From Caldilineaceae bacterium (GTDB lineage Bacteria; Chloroflexota; Anaerolineae; Caldilineales; Caldilineaceae), in contig JAHBVF010000021.1 in assembly GCA_019637685.1 (NCBI GenBank), forward strand, positions 58,138-122,137: a stretch of 64,000 nt of DNA, given 5' to 3'. Positions 26,543 to 37,087 of the stretch are shown piece by piece. Both the position numbers and the translations under genes were made by a program. The stretch's first letter is position 1, and every line of letters starts with the position of its first letter. Below the pieces are notes generated by a model. That model was not told the DNA's origin. It made no database searches and saw only the letters and a program-made list of their open reading frames with translations.

Positions 26543-27087
26543 CGGTCGCTCGCTTTCAACGAAGCAATGCCTTCGCCCGCGCCTTCGGGTTGGCGGCCCA
26601 GCACCAGCGCGCCGAGCAGCGCCACCAGCAGCAGGATGCCCACCAGTTCAAAGGGCAGAATGTAATTGGTGAAGAGTTCCAGGCCGACGGTCTTGGGTGC
26701 GCCGCCGTTCAGGGCCGCGTTGGGGTCCGCGGGCAGGGGCAACAGTTTCTGCACCGCGCTGTACCCCAGCCCCGCCAGCAGAATCAGCCCCAGCCCCAGC
26801 CCCACCAGACGGCTCCACGTGCGCTGGGCCGCGCTAAAGTCATTCGTCTCGCCCCCGATGAGCATAACCACAAAGAGGATAAGAATGACGATGCCGCCAG
26901 CGTAGACGATGACCTGGGCCGCGGCCAGAAACTGGGCGTCCAGGGTCACGTAGAGGACGGCCAGGGTGGCAAAGTTCACCAGCAGAAAGAGCGCGCTGTG
27001 AACCGGCTGACGGCTGACCACCACCCCAAAAGCCGCGGCCAGAGAGACCGTCCCCACAACCAGAAAAAAGAGTACCGATAGACTCAT
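26539..27087 (-). CDS. nuoJ: NADH-quinone oxidoreductase subunit J (set 1)
   Basis: 182 aa from ATG 27087, which has GGAG about 10 nt upstream; a GTG 6 nt earlier is too close to it. Five TM helices, with the conserved segment LDAQFLAAAQVIVYAGGIVI including the pi-bulge Tyr/Gly region that gates the E-channel. It follows nuoI after 6 bp and overlaps nuoK. Confidence 0.93.
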   Translation of the reverse strand: MSLSVLFFLVVGTVSLAAAFGVVVSRQPVHSALFLLVNFATLAVLYVTLDAQFLAAAQVIVYAGGIVILILFVVMLIGGETNDFSAAQRTWSRLVGLGLGLILLAGLGYSAVQKLLPLPADPNAALNGGAPKTVGLELFTNYILPFELVGILLLVALLGALVLGRQPEGAGEGIASLKASDR

Positions 27088-27093
27088 AGCCAC

Positions 27094-27564
27094 TTACTCC
27101 GGGCGGATGATGACGTTGGGTTCGCCGGGATTGAGCAATTGCTCTTTGGTCAGGACAAATTCTTTGCGCTCGTAGTTGGCCATGGCGAATTCGTGGCCCA
27201 ACACAATCGCCTCCACAGGACAGGCTTCCTCACAGTCGCCGCAGAAGACGCAGCGCAGCAGGTTTATTTCATAAATCTTGGCGTAGCGCTCGCCGGGAGA
27301 GGTGGGGTTCTCCAGATCGTTCTCCTCCGCCTCCACGTAGATCGCGCCGGTGGGGCAGGCCGCCTCACAGAGCATGCAGCCAATGCAGCGCTCCATGCCG
27401 TTGGCGTAGCGTCGCAGTTCGTGCTTGCCCCGGAAACGGGGATACATTGGAACCGAATCCCGGGGATACTCCGTTGTAATCGGCTTCTCGGCCAGGTGCT
27501 TCAACGTCACACCCATCGCCTTGCCGATGTCGATTGCACCTTTAACGTAGTCGCCTAATGCCAT
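27094..27564 (-). CDS. nuoI: NADH-quinone oxidoreductase subunit I, two 4Fe-4S clusters
   Basis: 156 aa, the ferredoxin-like subunit that carries clusters N6a and N6b to NuoB. Two CxxCxxCxxxCP motifs are visible: CIGCMLCEAACP and CVFCGDCEEACP. The N-terminal amphipathic helix (VKGAIDIGKAMGVTLKHL) lies along the membrane arm. It is the only NuoI in the window; the second nuo set has none. Confidence 0.95.
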   Translation of the reverse strand: MALGDYVKGAIDIGKAMGVTLKHLAEKPITTEYPRDSVPMYPRFRGKHELRRYANGMERCIGCMLCEAACPTGAIYVEAEENDLENPTSPGERYAKIYEINLLRCVFCGDCEEACPVEAIVLGHEFAMANYERKEFVLTKEQLLNPGEPNVIIRPE

Positions 27565-27581
27565 AGTAAAAAGCCCTGTGG

Positions 27582-27640
27582 ATTGGTTGATTGGTTCATT
27601 AGTTGATTAGCTGAATATGCCAGTCAACCATTCAACCAAT
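27582..27640. repeat. Palindrome between nuoH and nuoI (set 1)
   Basis: ATTGGTTGATTGGTT (27582-27596) pairs with AACCATTCAACCAAT (27626-27640) except one position, around a 29-nt loop. The same ATTGGTTG word recurs downstream of the last gene of the window. Confidence 0.6.
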
Positions 27641-27643
27641 AAA

Positions 27644-28624
27644 CTATTTTAGAAATACCGCCAACAGCGCGGAAATCATCATATACCCGATGCTCAACGG
27701 CAGCAGAAAAGTCCAGCAGAATTTCATCAACTGGTCGTAGCGGGGGCGGCTGACGCTGGCCCGCACCCAAATGAAGATGCAGAGCAGAACCAACACTTTC
27801 AGCAGCAGATAGATGGGGCCGAGCCAGACGATCTTCTCGGCGAAGGGACCCCGCCAGCCACCGAAGAAAAGGGTGGCCATAATCGCGCTGGTGGTAATCA
27901 TATTGATGTATTCGGCCATCATAAAGATGGCGAATTTCATCCCGCCATATTCGGTCTGGAAACCGGCCACCAGTTCGTTTTCCGTCTCCGGCAGGTCGAA
28001 GGGGCTGCGGTTGGTCTCGGCCAGAATGCAGATGAAGAAGAAGGGGAAGGCCAGCCAAAGCCAAATCCACTCCCACCAGGGCCGGGCATTGTCCACGAGA
28101 GCGACCAGACTAAAATCCCCGGCCAGGATCAGAATGCTGACCAGAAACATCCCCATTGGCAACTCATAGGAAATCATCTGGGCCGCCGAGCGCAGCGCGC
28201 CCAGGAGCGAATAGTTGTTATTGCTGCTCCACCCGGCCAGGATAACGCCGTAGCCCTCCACGCCGGCAATCGCCAGAATCCACAGGAAGCCGATGCTCAC
28301 ATCCGCCACCGCGGGCATGCCGTGGGCAATCGGAATCACGGCCCAGATGAGCAGGGCAGGAACCAGGGCCAGGGCAGGCGCGATGACATAAATCGGCTTG
28401 TCCACGTGGTTGGGGATAATCTCTTCCTTGAAGAGCGCCTTCACCGCATCGGCCAGGGGCTGCATTAGGCCGTAGGGACCGGCCCGGTTGGGGCCATAGC
28501 GCACCTGAAAGCGGCCCAGCAGCTTGCGCTCCAGCAGGGTGAGATAGGCAAAGCCCGTGAGTAGTACAAAGATGAGCACCACCACACGGATTACAGGAAA
28601 AACAACCAAATTGAGCCAGTCCAT
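27644..28624 (-). CDS. nuoH: NADH-quinone oxidoreductase subunit H (set 1)
   Basis: 326 aa, the eight-helix subunit that forms the quinone chamber with NuoB and NuoD. The canonical signatures are present: RYGPNRAGPYGLMQPLADA, GWSSNNNYSLLGALRSAAQ, and ILAETNRSPFDLPETENELV with GFQTEYGGMKFA. GAGGAAAG precedes the ATG. It is separated from nuoG by a foreign-looking ORF. Confidence 0.95.
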   Translation of the reverse strand: MDWLNLVVFPVIRVVVLIFVLLTGFAYLTLLERKLLGRFQVRYGPNRAGPYGLMQPLADAVKALFKEEIIPNHVDKPIYVIAPALALVPALLIWAVIPIAHGMPAVADVSIGFLWILAIAGVEGYGVILAGWSSNNNYSLLGALRSAAQMISYELPMGMFLVSILILAGDFSLVALVDNARPWWEWIWLWLAFPFFFICILAETNRSPFDLPETENELVAGFQTEYGGMKFAIFMMAEYINMITTSAIMATLFFGGWRGPFAEKIVWLGPIYLLLKVLVLLCIFIWVRASVSRPRYDQLMKFCWTFLLPLSIGYMMISALLAVFLK

Positions 28625-28709
28625 ACGGCTTTCCTCAGTGTGAAACTTCTCGAGTCAGCGTCAAAAAAGGACACGGATCTTCTAGATCGGGTTCTTCGTC
28701 TAACGTAAA

Positions 28710-29111
28710 TCAATCCTGTGCAACAAGCCATCCGAGTTTAGAGCAGAGTCGATGCATATCAGCTTTGAATTCTGAGTTGGGGAAATGATCATCAGGAAAA
28801 TTCGTAGCTGTTACAGCATCCTCATAAGCGGAGGGCCATATTCTGCTATCTTTTGTCATCAAAGACAATTTATATTTCCAAAGTGCCCGCCTGCTATAAA
28901 ACGTAGCTAGCAAGTCTCCAAGAAGAACCTTCTCGTAAGGTTCTAGGTCTTCGTAAGCAGGTTCTAGCGTTACAATATTGGCAGTACACATAAGAATCGC
29001 ATTTTCAAGGTTGTCGAGGCTGTCAGAATTAGCAAGAAGGATTGCAAGTTGATCACTCTCGATAAAGTCTGAGCGAACTCTGTCTAGTCCGGAATACCTG
29101 GAATCAGTCAT
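28710..29111 (-). CDS. Hypothetical protein inside the nuo operon
   Basis: 133 aa, acidic, mostly helical, soluble; no recognised domain (starts MTDSRYSGLDRVRSDF, contains DLEPYEKVLLGDLLATFYSRR). Base use is much more AT-rich than in the flanking nuo genes, and it sits between nuoG and nuoH, which are normally adjacent, so it was probably acquired. The helical YEKVLLGDLLATFYSRRALWKYKL segment faintly suggests a TPR-like hairpin. An AGGC-type site lies close to the ATG; the start is uncertain. Confidence 0.55.
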   Translation of the reverse strand: MTDSRYSGLDRVRSDFIESDQLAILLANSDSLDNLENAILMCTANIVTLEPAYEDLEPYEKVLLGDLLATFYSRRALWKYKLSLMTKDSRIWPSAYEDAVTATNFPDDHFPNSEFKADMHRLCSKLGWLVAQD

Positions 29112-29169
29112 AGTTTTGCCTCCAATGAGTTACGCATCAACCGACTCTTGGTTTGATGCTCGATGGCTG

Positions 29170-31731
29170 CTACACCTTCTCCACCTTCACCCGCTGCACC
29201 ACACTCCCATTCAACAGCGCCCCCACCGGCGCGCCGGGCAGGCTTTCGGGAATCCAGGCGCTGCCGGGCTGAACCTGCTCGCTGACGTGAACGGTCAGGG
29301 AAAGCGACCCCTCTGGGCTGCTCACGGCCACGGCCGCGCCTTCGGTCAGGCCCAGCTTTGTGGCATCCGCGGGGCTGAGACCGACGATTGGACCGACGGT
29401 CACGCCGTCCAGCTTTTCCGTCGCGCCAAAGAGTGTGCCGCCATCGAAAAGGACTGTGCCCGTGACAAGTGTCAGCGGATACTCTTTGCTGACCTTCGCC
29501 GCCTTCTGGTGTACTTCCACCAGTTCGGGCTTGGCCCGCAGAGCCGCCGCGTCCCATTGCAGGCCCTGGTCGCCCAGCGCTTCCCAGGTCAGGCCCCGGT
29601 AGATGGGCGCAGCTTTGCCGATTTCCGCTTCCAGTGCTTTGGCATCGGCAAAATGCCACTTGGCCCCCAACTTCTGGGCCAGATGGCTCAAAATCGCCCA
29701 GTCGCCCGCGGCCCGGCTCTGGGGCAGGGCAACGGCTTTGGGCGCGCGCTGCACCCGGCGTTCCAAATTGGTAAAGGTGGCGTCGCTCTCCGACCAGCCC
29801 AGCGCGGGCAGGACCACATCGGCGCGCTTGGCGGTCTCGGTCAAATAGAGTTCCTGCACCACCAGCAATTCCAGGCTGTCGAGCTTTTCCGCCCAGTCCG
29901 GGCGTTCGCTGGCCGGATCCGCGCCCATCACATAGAGGGCTTTGACGCCGCCGTCCAGCATCTGCCTGTAGCTCTTGCCCGCCGCGGTCGGCAGCTTGCA
30001 CTCCCACAGATTTTCCAGCCGTTTCACCGCGTCGCCACTGTTCAGGCTGGCGTGACCGGGCAGGCGGTCGGGCAGCACGCCCATATCCCGTGCGCCCTGG
30101 CTGTTGGCTTCCAGCCCCACAAAGGCCAGCCGATCCGCGTGGCCGGTGAGGAAGGCCAGATTCGCCAGCCCGTCGCGGATGGCCGGGCCATCGCTGCCCC
30201 GGGCCGCCTGGGGACCGTAGATAATCAGCGCTTTCTCGCTCTTGGCCAGCATAGCCGCCGCGGCCTTGACAGCCGCCGGGTCTGTACGGCAGAGTTCCAC
30301 CAGCGCCTGGTCGTCGGCTTCTGCGGTCCATTTTTTCACATCGGCCAGATGGGAAACCGCGGCCGCGTTCAGCCCCTCTTTTTGCCCAGCCGCGGCCCGC
30401 AACAGTCCATTGAGGAGCGTCGCTTCGGTCCCCGGCTCGTAGGCCAGATAGGGGCCGTCGTAGCGGGTCAGTTCAATCCTGCGGGGGTGGGCAATAATCA
30501 GCTTTGCCCCGCCCTTTTTCACCGCCCGTTTCAGGTGCAGGTCGAGAATCGGTAACTCTTCGCTGGGGTCGATGCCAAAGAGAAAAATCGTGTCCACCTG
30601 GGGGTTCGGCCCGTATTGGGGCTTCATCACCGCGGCCAGAGAGGGCAGACCAGTCGGGAGTGCGGCCACATCCGCGCCGTCCCGGTGGTCGATATTATTG
30701 GTACCGATGACGCTGCGGAAAAGGCGTTGCAGCGCGTAGTTGCTTTCGTTGCCAATTTTGGCGCTGCCAATCGCGCCGATGGCCGCCGCGCCGTGCTGCT
30801 GCTTCACCGCCTGCAATTTCCCGGCGATAAAGTCCAGGGCTTCGCTCCACTGCACAGGAACCAACTCGCCGTTTTTGCGCAGCAAAGGCGTTTCCAGCCG
30901 GTTCTCGCCGTTGACCCAGGCGTGGGCAAAGCGGCCTTTGTCGCAGATCCACTGGTCGTTGACCTGCATATTTTCCCGGCCAATGATGCGGCGGATGGTG
31001 TGGGTGCGGGTATCGATGCGGATGTTGCAGCCGATGGAACAGTGGGTGCAGACGCTGGGCGTGCGCTCCACCTCCCAGGGGCGGTAGGAGAAGCGGGCAA
31101 CCTGGCTGGTCAGCGCGCCCACGGGACAGATGTCGATGATATTGCCGCTGGTCTTGGCGTCGACGGGTTGTCCGTCCTGGATGTCGATGACGGTCATATT
31201 GCCCCGGTTGTGCAGGCCGAGTTGGGGCTTGTCTTCCCACTCTTCCAGATAGCGGATGCAGCGCCAGCAGAGGACGCAGCGCTCCTGATCCAGGACAATC
31301 ATATCCGAGATATCGTAATTTTTGTGTGCAAGCCGTTTTGGCTCCACCAGTTGGCTGATGCCCGGCCCAAAACGCAGGGTCTGGTCCTGCAAGGGGCATT
31401 CGCCGCCTTTGTCACAGATGGGGCAGTCCAGGGGGTGGTTGAGCAGCAAAAAGCCCAGATTGGCCTCCTGCACTTCCTGCACCTGCGCGGTTTTGGTGTG
31501 GACGACCATTCCTTCGGCCACGGGTGTGGTGCAGGCGGTCATCAATCGCGAACCGCGCGGGCCTTCGATCTCCACCATACACATCCGGCAGCAGCCCACC
31601 GGGTCCAGCTTGGGGTGGGAGCAGAAGACGGGAATTTCGATATTGGCCGCCCCTGCCGCGTCCACGAGTAGCATACCGGGCGCGGCGGAGACCTGCTTGC
31701 CGTCGATTGTCAGGGTTACGTTGTCAGCCAT
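29170..31731 (-). CDS. nuoG: NADH-quinone oxidoreductase subunit G
   Basis: 853 aa, the large iron-sulfur subunit of the NADH module. The N-terminus is a 2Fe-2S ferredoxin (C37, C48, C51, C67), then HPLDCPICDKGGEC (cluster with the His ligand), CVLCWRCIRYLEE with a downstream CPVGALTS, and CTHCSIGC of the molybdopterin-like domain. The rest is the degenerate molybdopterin oxidoreductase fold (WSEALDFIAGKL, then IFLFGIDPSEELP) with a short barrel domain at the C-terminus. It receives electrons from NuoF FMN. It follows nuoEF after about 100 bp that contain a solo GxxExxY-type repeat end. Confidence 0.94.
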   Translation of the reverse strand: MADNVTLTIDGKQVSAAPGMLLVDAAGAANIEIPVFCSHPKLDPVGCCRMCMVEIEGPRGSRLMTACTTPVAEGMVVHTKTAQVQEVQEANLGFLLLNHPLDCPICDKGGECPLQDQTLRFGPGISQLVEPKRLAHKNYDISDMIVLDQERCVLCWRCIRYLEEWEDKPQLGLHNRGNMTVIDIQDGQPVDAKTSGNIIDICPVGALTSQVARFSYRPWEVERTPSVCTHCSIGCNIRIDTRTHTIRRIIGRENMQVNDQWICDKGRFAHAWVNGENRLETPLLRKNGELVPVQWSEALDFIAGKLQAVKQQHGAAAIGAIGSAKIGNESNYALQRLFRSVIGTNNIDHRDGADVAALPTGLPSLAAVMKPQYGPNPQVDTIFLFGIDPSEELPILDLHLKRAVKKGGAKLIIAHPRRIELTRYDGPYLAYEPGTEATLLNGLLRAAAGQKEGLNAAAVSHLADVKKWTAEADDQALVELCRTDPAAVKAAAAMLAKSEKALIIYGPQAARGSDGPAIRDGLANLAFLTGHADRLAFVGLEANSQGARDMGVLPDRLPGHASLNSGDAVKRLENLWECKLPTAAGKSYRQMLDGGVKALYVMGADPASERPDWAEKLDSLELLVVQELYLTETAKRADVVLPALGWSESDATFTNLERRVQRAPKAVALPQSRAAGDWAILSHLAQKLGAKWHFADAKALEAEIGKAAPIYRGLTWEALGDQGLQWDAAALRAKPELVEVHQKAAKVSKEYPLTLVTGTVLFDGGTLFGATEKLDGVTVGPIVGLSPADATKLGLTEGAAVAVSSPEGSLSLTVHVSEQVQPGSAWIPESLPGAPVGALLNGSVVQRVKVEKV

Positions 31732-31751
31732 TTAGCTTTCGTTCCTAAAGG

Positions 31752-31773
31752 ATAGAACGCGGATGACGCGGAT
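31752..31773. repeat. Solo copy of the GxxExxY-element end
   Basis: These 22 bp are identical to the core of the inverted repeats that flank the GxxExxY gene (33815-33838, 34291-34314). It lies between nuoEF and nuoG and is followed by CGGGCGGATTTCCGCGGAT, of the same word type. It is probably a remnant or an alternative insertion site. Confidence 0.75.
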
Positions 31774-31829
31774 CGGGCGGATTTCCGCGGATGTTGACAA
31801 GAAAAATCAAGGACACAGGGAGCGGATAC

Positions 31830-33803
31830 TCAATCCCCCGGCACGAACTCGTCGTGGAGGACAATCCGCTCGCCCTGGGGTTTCTGCGCGTTGTCGTGCA
31901 GACCGCTGGGCGTGTGGGTGTTGGGCCGATAGATGGGCCGGATGGGAATTTCCGGGCCGACGTTGGACGGGTTGGTCGTCTCGATGTGGGCCAGGAATTC
32001 GCCACGGAATTTGGCCAGATTGCTCTGCATCCCCCACACGGAAGCCTCGCCAAAAGGACAGAAGCTCTTGCCCGCGATGTTGCGGGCGATATATTCCAGC
32101 AGTTCCAGGTCTTTTTCCCGGCCCTGGCCCTCTTCGATGCGCAGCATAATTTTTTCCAGCCACGCGCCCCCTTCCCGACAGGGGGTGCATTTGCCACAGC
32201 TTTCCTCCCGGTAGAAGGAGAGGGTGCGCCGGGCGATCTCCACCATGGAAAAGCGCTCGTCGATGACAATCACACCGGCAGAGCCGAGGAGGGAACCGGC
32301 CGCGGCCACGCTCTCGTAGTCCAGGGGCGTGTCCATCTGGTCGGGTGTGAGCAATTTCATGGACAGGCCGCCGGGCACAATCGCTTTGATGGGCACGTCG
32401 TCCAGCTCCGGTCCACCGCCGTATTCGTAGATCAGGTCGCGCAGGGTGGTGGCGTGGGGCAGTTCATAGAGACCGGGCCGCTTCACATTGCCGCTGAGGC
32501 AGAAGATGCGCATACCCGCGCTCTGTTCTGTGCCATAGCTGCGATACCACTCCACGCCGTGGCGCATGACGTGGGTGACGTTGGAAATCGATTCCACATT
32601 GTTGACAATCGTGGGCTTGGCGTAGAGGCCCTCCACCGCGGGAAAAGGCGGTTTCAGTCGGGGCTGGCCGCGATAGCCTTCCAGGGAGGAAAGCTGGGCG
32701 GTCTCTTCGCCACACTCATACGCGCCCGCGCCCCGGTGCATGACTACTTCCAACTTCTTGCCTGTGCCAAAGCAGTTGTCGCCCAGATAGCCCGCGGCTT
32801 TGGCCTCGGCAATTGCGGCCTGCATCCGGGTATAGGCGAAATAGTATTCGCCGCGTATATAGACGTATGCCTGCTCCGCCTCGATGGCGAAGGCGCTCAT
32901 CACAATCCCCTCCAACAACTGGTGGGGGTCGTATTCCATAATCATCCGGTCTTTGAAGGTGCCCGGCTCGGATTCGTCGGCATTCACGACTAAATAGCGG
33001 GGGAAGACGCCTTTGGGCAGAAAGCCCCATTTGACGCCCGTGGGAAAGCCCGCGCCGCCCCGCCCGCGAATACCGCTGGCCTTCACCTGCTCGATCACCG
33101 CGGCGGGTTCCATCTCGCTCAACACCCGCTTGGCCGTGGCATAGCCGCCGTCGGCTTCGTAGCTGGCCAAGGTGTGGCTGTCGGGCGTCTTGACACGGGC
33201 GAGCAGATATTTGGGGTCCATCCCGCCGTGGTTGTAAGGGCCAGCGGTGGCACCCGCGTTTTCCGGGTCGCCTTCGGGCGTCCAACGTTCTAGCGTCGTG
33301 AAGCCCTTGCCCGCTTTGAGCAGATCGACAACCTTCGCCACATCTTCGGCGGAGTCCAGCCCCTCGAAGTAACGAATCTGCCCGGTCTTTTGGTCGGTGA
33401 CCGACGCCATGGGCGCGCTGCCGCAGGAGCCGAGACATTCCATGTGGTCCAGACCAAACTGGCCGTCCTCGGTCTTCTGGCCGTGATGGACACCCAGGGT
33501 TTCCTCGAAGTGGTGCATACACTGGCGGCTGCCCCGCAACAGACAGGGGACGTTTGTGCAGACCTCCACGTGATATTCGCCTTTCGGCTGCTCGTGGAAC
33601 ATATTGTAGAAGCCAACGACCGCCGAGACTTCCACCGGGGCGATGCCCAGGATGTCGGCCAGTTCGTTCTGCGCGTCCACCGGGCAATAGCCGAACTCCC
33701 GCTGGATCACATACAGCGCAGGCAACACCGCGGACCGCTGCCGTCCGGCAGGGTAGCGGGTCATAATTTCGTCGATTTCCGAACGCATCGTTTGAGTAAG
33801 CAT
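31830..33803 (-). CDS. nuoEF: NuoE-NuoF fusion, NADH dehydrogenase module
   Basis: 657 aa. Residues about 1-165 are NuoE, a thioredoxin-like 2Fe-2S protein (CTNVPC, then CLGSCG). Residues about 190-640 are NuoF: NADH/FMN-binding GRGGAGFPTGVKWGF, VVNADESEPGTFKDR, GAYECGEETAQLSSLEG, and the 4Fe-4S ligands SCGKCTPCREGG with a later CPFG. Usually these are two genes; here one ORF spans both with no stop in the linker, so hydride from NADH passes to FMN and N1a/N3 within one chain. ATG 33803 has GAGG 5-6 nt upstream. Confidence 0.92.
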   Translation of the reverse strand: MLTQTMRSEIDEIMTRYPAGRQRSAVLPALYVIQREFGYCPVDAQNELADILGIAPVEVSAVVGFYNMFHEQPKGEYHVEVCTNVPCLLRGSRQCMHHFEETLGVHHGQKTEDGQFGLDHMECLGSCGSAPMASVTDQKTGQIRYFEGLDSAEDVAKVVDLLKAGKGFTTLERWTPEGDPENAGATAGPYNHGGMDPKYLLARVKTPDSHTLASYEADGGYATAKRVLSEMEPAAVIEQVKASGIRGRGGAGFPTGVKWGFLPKGVFPRYLVVNADESEPGTFKDRMIMEYDPHQLLEGIVMSAFAIEAEQAYVYIRGEYYFAYTRMQAAIAEAKAAGYLGDNCFGTGKKLEVVMHRGAGAYECGEETAQLSSLEGYRGQPRLKPPFPAVEGLYAKPTIVNNVESISNVTHVMRHGVEWYRSYGTEQSAGMRIFCLSGNVKRPGLYELPHATTLRDLIYEYGGGPELDDVPIKAIVPGGLSMKLLTPDQMDTPLDYESVAAAGSLLGSAGVIVIDERFSMVEIARRTLSFYREESCGKCTPCREGGAWLEKIMLRIEEGQGREKDLELLEYIARNIAGKSFCPFGEASVWGMQSNLAKFRGEFLAHIETTNPSNVGPEIPIRPIYRPNTHTPSGLHDNAQKPQGERIVLHDEFVPGD

Positions 33804-33814
33804 AAAGACCTCGG

Positions 33815-34314
33815 AATAGAACGCGGATGACGCGGATTGAGCAGATTCAGGCGGATTTAAGATTGGAGGTGTATCTTGCGTCGGTTGCTGAACATACGTC
33901 GTTCAAATTCAGGTTTCTTGCCGAAGTTGAACACGAAGCCGATTTCGCAAGAGGTCGCACGCAGGTAGTTCTGCAACTGGGCGACGAAAGAGTCATGCAT
34001 TATTTCTGCTGCTTTGATCTCCAAAATAACCCGATTCTCTACCACCAAATCTGCATAATAATCTCCGACGAGTTTGCCGCTGAAATAGACTTCGATATTT
34101 CGTTGCTGCTCCACCTGCAAACCGCGCCGTTCAAACTCTTGCAGCATCGCGGTCTCGTACACTTTTTCCAGAAAACCATACCCAAGCGCGTTGTAGACAG
34201 TATAATAGACGTTGATAATCTGATCGGTCAGTTCGGCTTGCTGCAAAACCACCAGCGAATCTCCTCTTAAAAATCCGCGTCAATCAGCCGAATCCGCGTC
34301 ATCCGCGTTCTATT
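33815..34314. mobile_element. 500-bp GxxExxY element with 24-bp terminal inverted repeats
   Basis: 33815-33838 and 34291-34314 are perfect 24-bp inverted repeats (core ATAGAACGCGGATGACGCGG), with weaker inner similarity (GGCGGATTTA / AAATCCGCG). They enclose a single gene, GxxExxY. The right end touches the nuoCD stop (34316). This looks like a mobile cassette inside a respiratory operon. Confidence 0.75.
33857..34252 (-). CDS. GxxExxY protein (PD-(D/E)XK-like, DUF of the PDDEXK_3 type)
   Basis: 131 aa with the family signature GYGFLEKVYE near residue 25, and a nuclease-like core GDYYADLVVENRVILEIKAA in which D-x(n)-E-x-K is visible (Asp in DYYADL, E-x-K in LEIKAA). The start is a GTG with AGGAG about 7 nt upstream. 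The family is widespread, short, and repeatedly found with short inverted repeats; its function is not established. Its position between nuoCD and nuoEF, inside terminal repeats and with more AT-rich codons, implies lateral insertion rather than a role in respiration. Confidence 0.85.
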   Translation of the reverse strand: MVLQQAELTDQIINVYYTVYNALGYGFLEKVYETAMLQEFERRGLQVEQQRNIEVYFSGKLVGDYYADLVVENRVILEIKAAEIMHDSFVAQLQNYLRATSCEIGFVFNFGKKPEFERRMFSNRRKIHLQS

Positions 34315-34315
34315 C

Positions 34316-36154
<1,839 letters not shown>

Positions 36155-36175
36155 ATTCTATAGAACTCCGTAGTA

Positions 36176-36229
36176 GAAACGTGATGCGTGAAACGTGAAC
36201 GCTGGCGGTGATCTCACGCATCACGTTTC
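36176..36229. repeat. Perfect 16-bp hairpin between nuoB and nuoCD
   Basis: GAAACGTGATGCGTGA (36176-36191) and TCACGCATCACGTTTC (36214-36229) pair without mismatch. It sits in the 114-bp gap, 22 nt upstream of nuoCD as read on the minus strand. Confidence 0.8.
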
Positions 36230-36268
36230 ACGTTTCGACGGACAAATCAGGCTGTAACTGATCCTCGT

Positions 36269-36799
36269 CTATGCCCCCAGGGGCAGAATCTCATCCACCG
36301 TCGGCGCGATCTGCTTGGGTTTGCGCCAGTCGTCGATGCTCTCCCGGCCCTGCTTCTCCCGCAGTTTCTCCAACGCAAAGAGCAGCGCTTCCGGGCGGGG
36401 CGGGCAGCCGGGGACATATACATCCACAGGAATAATTTTGTCTACCCCCTGGATGATGGCGTAGTTGTTGAAAGGACCGCCCGCGCTGGCGCAGATGCCC
36501 ATAGCAATCACCCACTTGGGTGCAAGCATCTGATCGTAGATGCGTTTGATGACCGGAGCCATTTTGTTGCTCACCCGGCCAGAGACAATCATCAGGTCTG
36601 CCTGGCGGGGGCTGGCCCGAAAAAGCTCGGAACCGTAGCGGGCAATATCGTGGCGGGCCGTGCCCGTGGCAATCATTTCAATGGCGCAACAGGCCAGACC
36701 GAAGAGGAGCGGCCAGGTGCTGTTGGCACGGCCCCAATTGATAAGGCTATCTAAAGACGTAGTAACAATGCCATCGGGTGCTTTTTGTTCAATACCCAT
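36269..36799 (-). CDS. nuoB: NADH-quinone oxidoreductase subunit B, N2 cluster
   Basis: 176 aa from ATG 36799 ([10 protein letters not shown]), with GAGG about 9 nt upstream; the frame is open further upstream only through the repeat at 36820-37060. The four N2 ligands are present: the CC pair in [10 protein letters not shown], Cys in MGICASAGG and Cys in [10 protein letters not shown]. It is the last iron-sulfur step before quinone. Only one NuoB is encoded in the window. Confidence 0.95.
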   Translation of the reverse strand: MGIEQKAPDGIVTTSLDSLINWGRANSTWPLLFGLACCAIEMIATGTARHDIARYGSELFRASPRQADLMIVSGRVSNKMAPVIKRIYDQMLAPKWVIAMGICASAGGPFNNYAIIQGVDKIIPVDVYVPGCPPRPEALLFALEKLREKQGRESIDDWRKPKQIAPTVDEILPLGA

Positions 36800-36824
36800 T
36801 TGAATGCCTCGTAGTGCGTAGCGA

Positions 36825-37061
36825 TTTGACCAGTGAGCGCTGGCTGAGCGGTGTTCTTTTGATAGACGCAGGACATCGCCTGGATTTATCAAAGGGTAGC
36901 CGGGTCTCCGAGCCGTATCGTTTATACTGGGCCTGTCGAATGTACTGAGACTGTCGAAGTGAAAGCGAGCGAACGGGCCTACGGACAATCCTGCGTATAC
37001 CCGCTTGGCTTCAACCGCTTGGCTTCAATACGGCGGAAAACAGCACCGGCCTTCTCAACCG
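36825..37061. repeat. Repeat-rich gap between nuoA and nuoB (set 1)
   Basis: It begins with GACCAGTGAGCGCTGGCTGAG and ends with CTCAACCGGCGCC. It contains ACTGGGCCTGTCGAA and ACTGAGACTGTCGAAG direct repeats and CCGCTTGGCTTCAA twice in tandem. These words are shared with the elements at 23-202, 14700-14859 and 20164-20299, so it is probably a relative of that family. No gene is seen. Confidence 0.55.
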
Positions 37062-37087
37062 GCGCCGAACATTACACGGCCTGTATC

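Noticed and set aside
29116..30555. Plus-strand ORF of 479 aa opposite nuoG
   Set aside because: Antisense shadow of the nuoG C-terminal region; no ribosome site and no motif.
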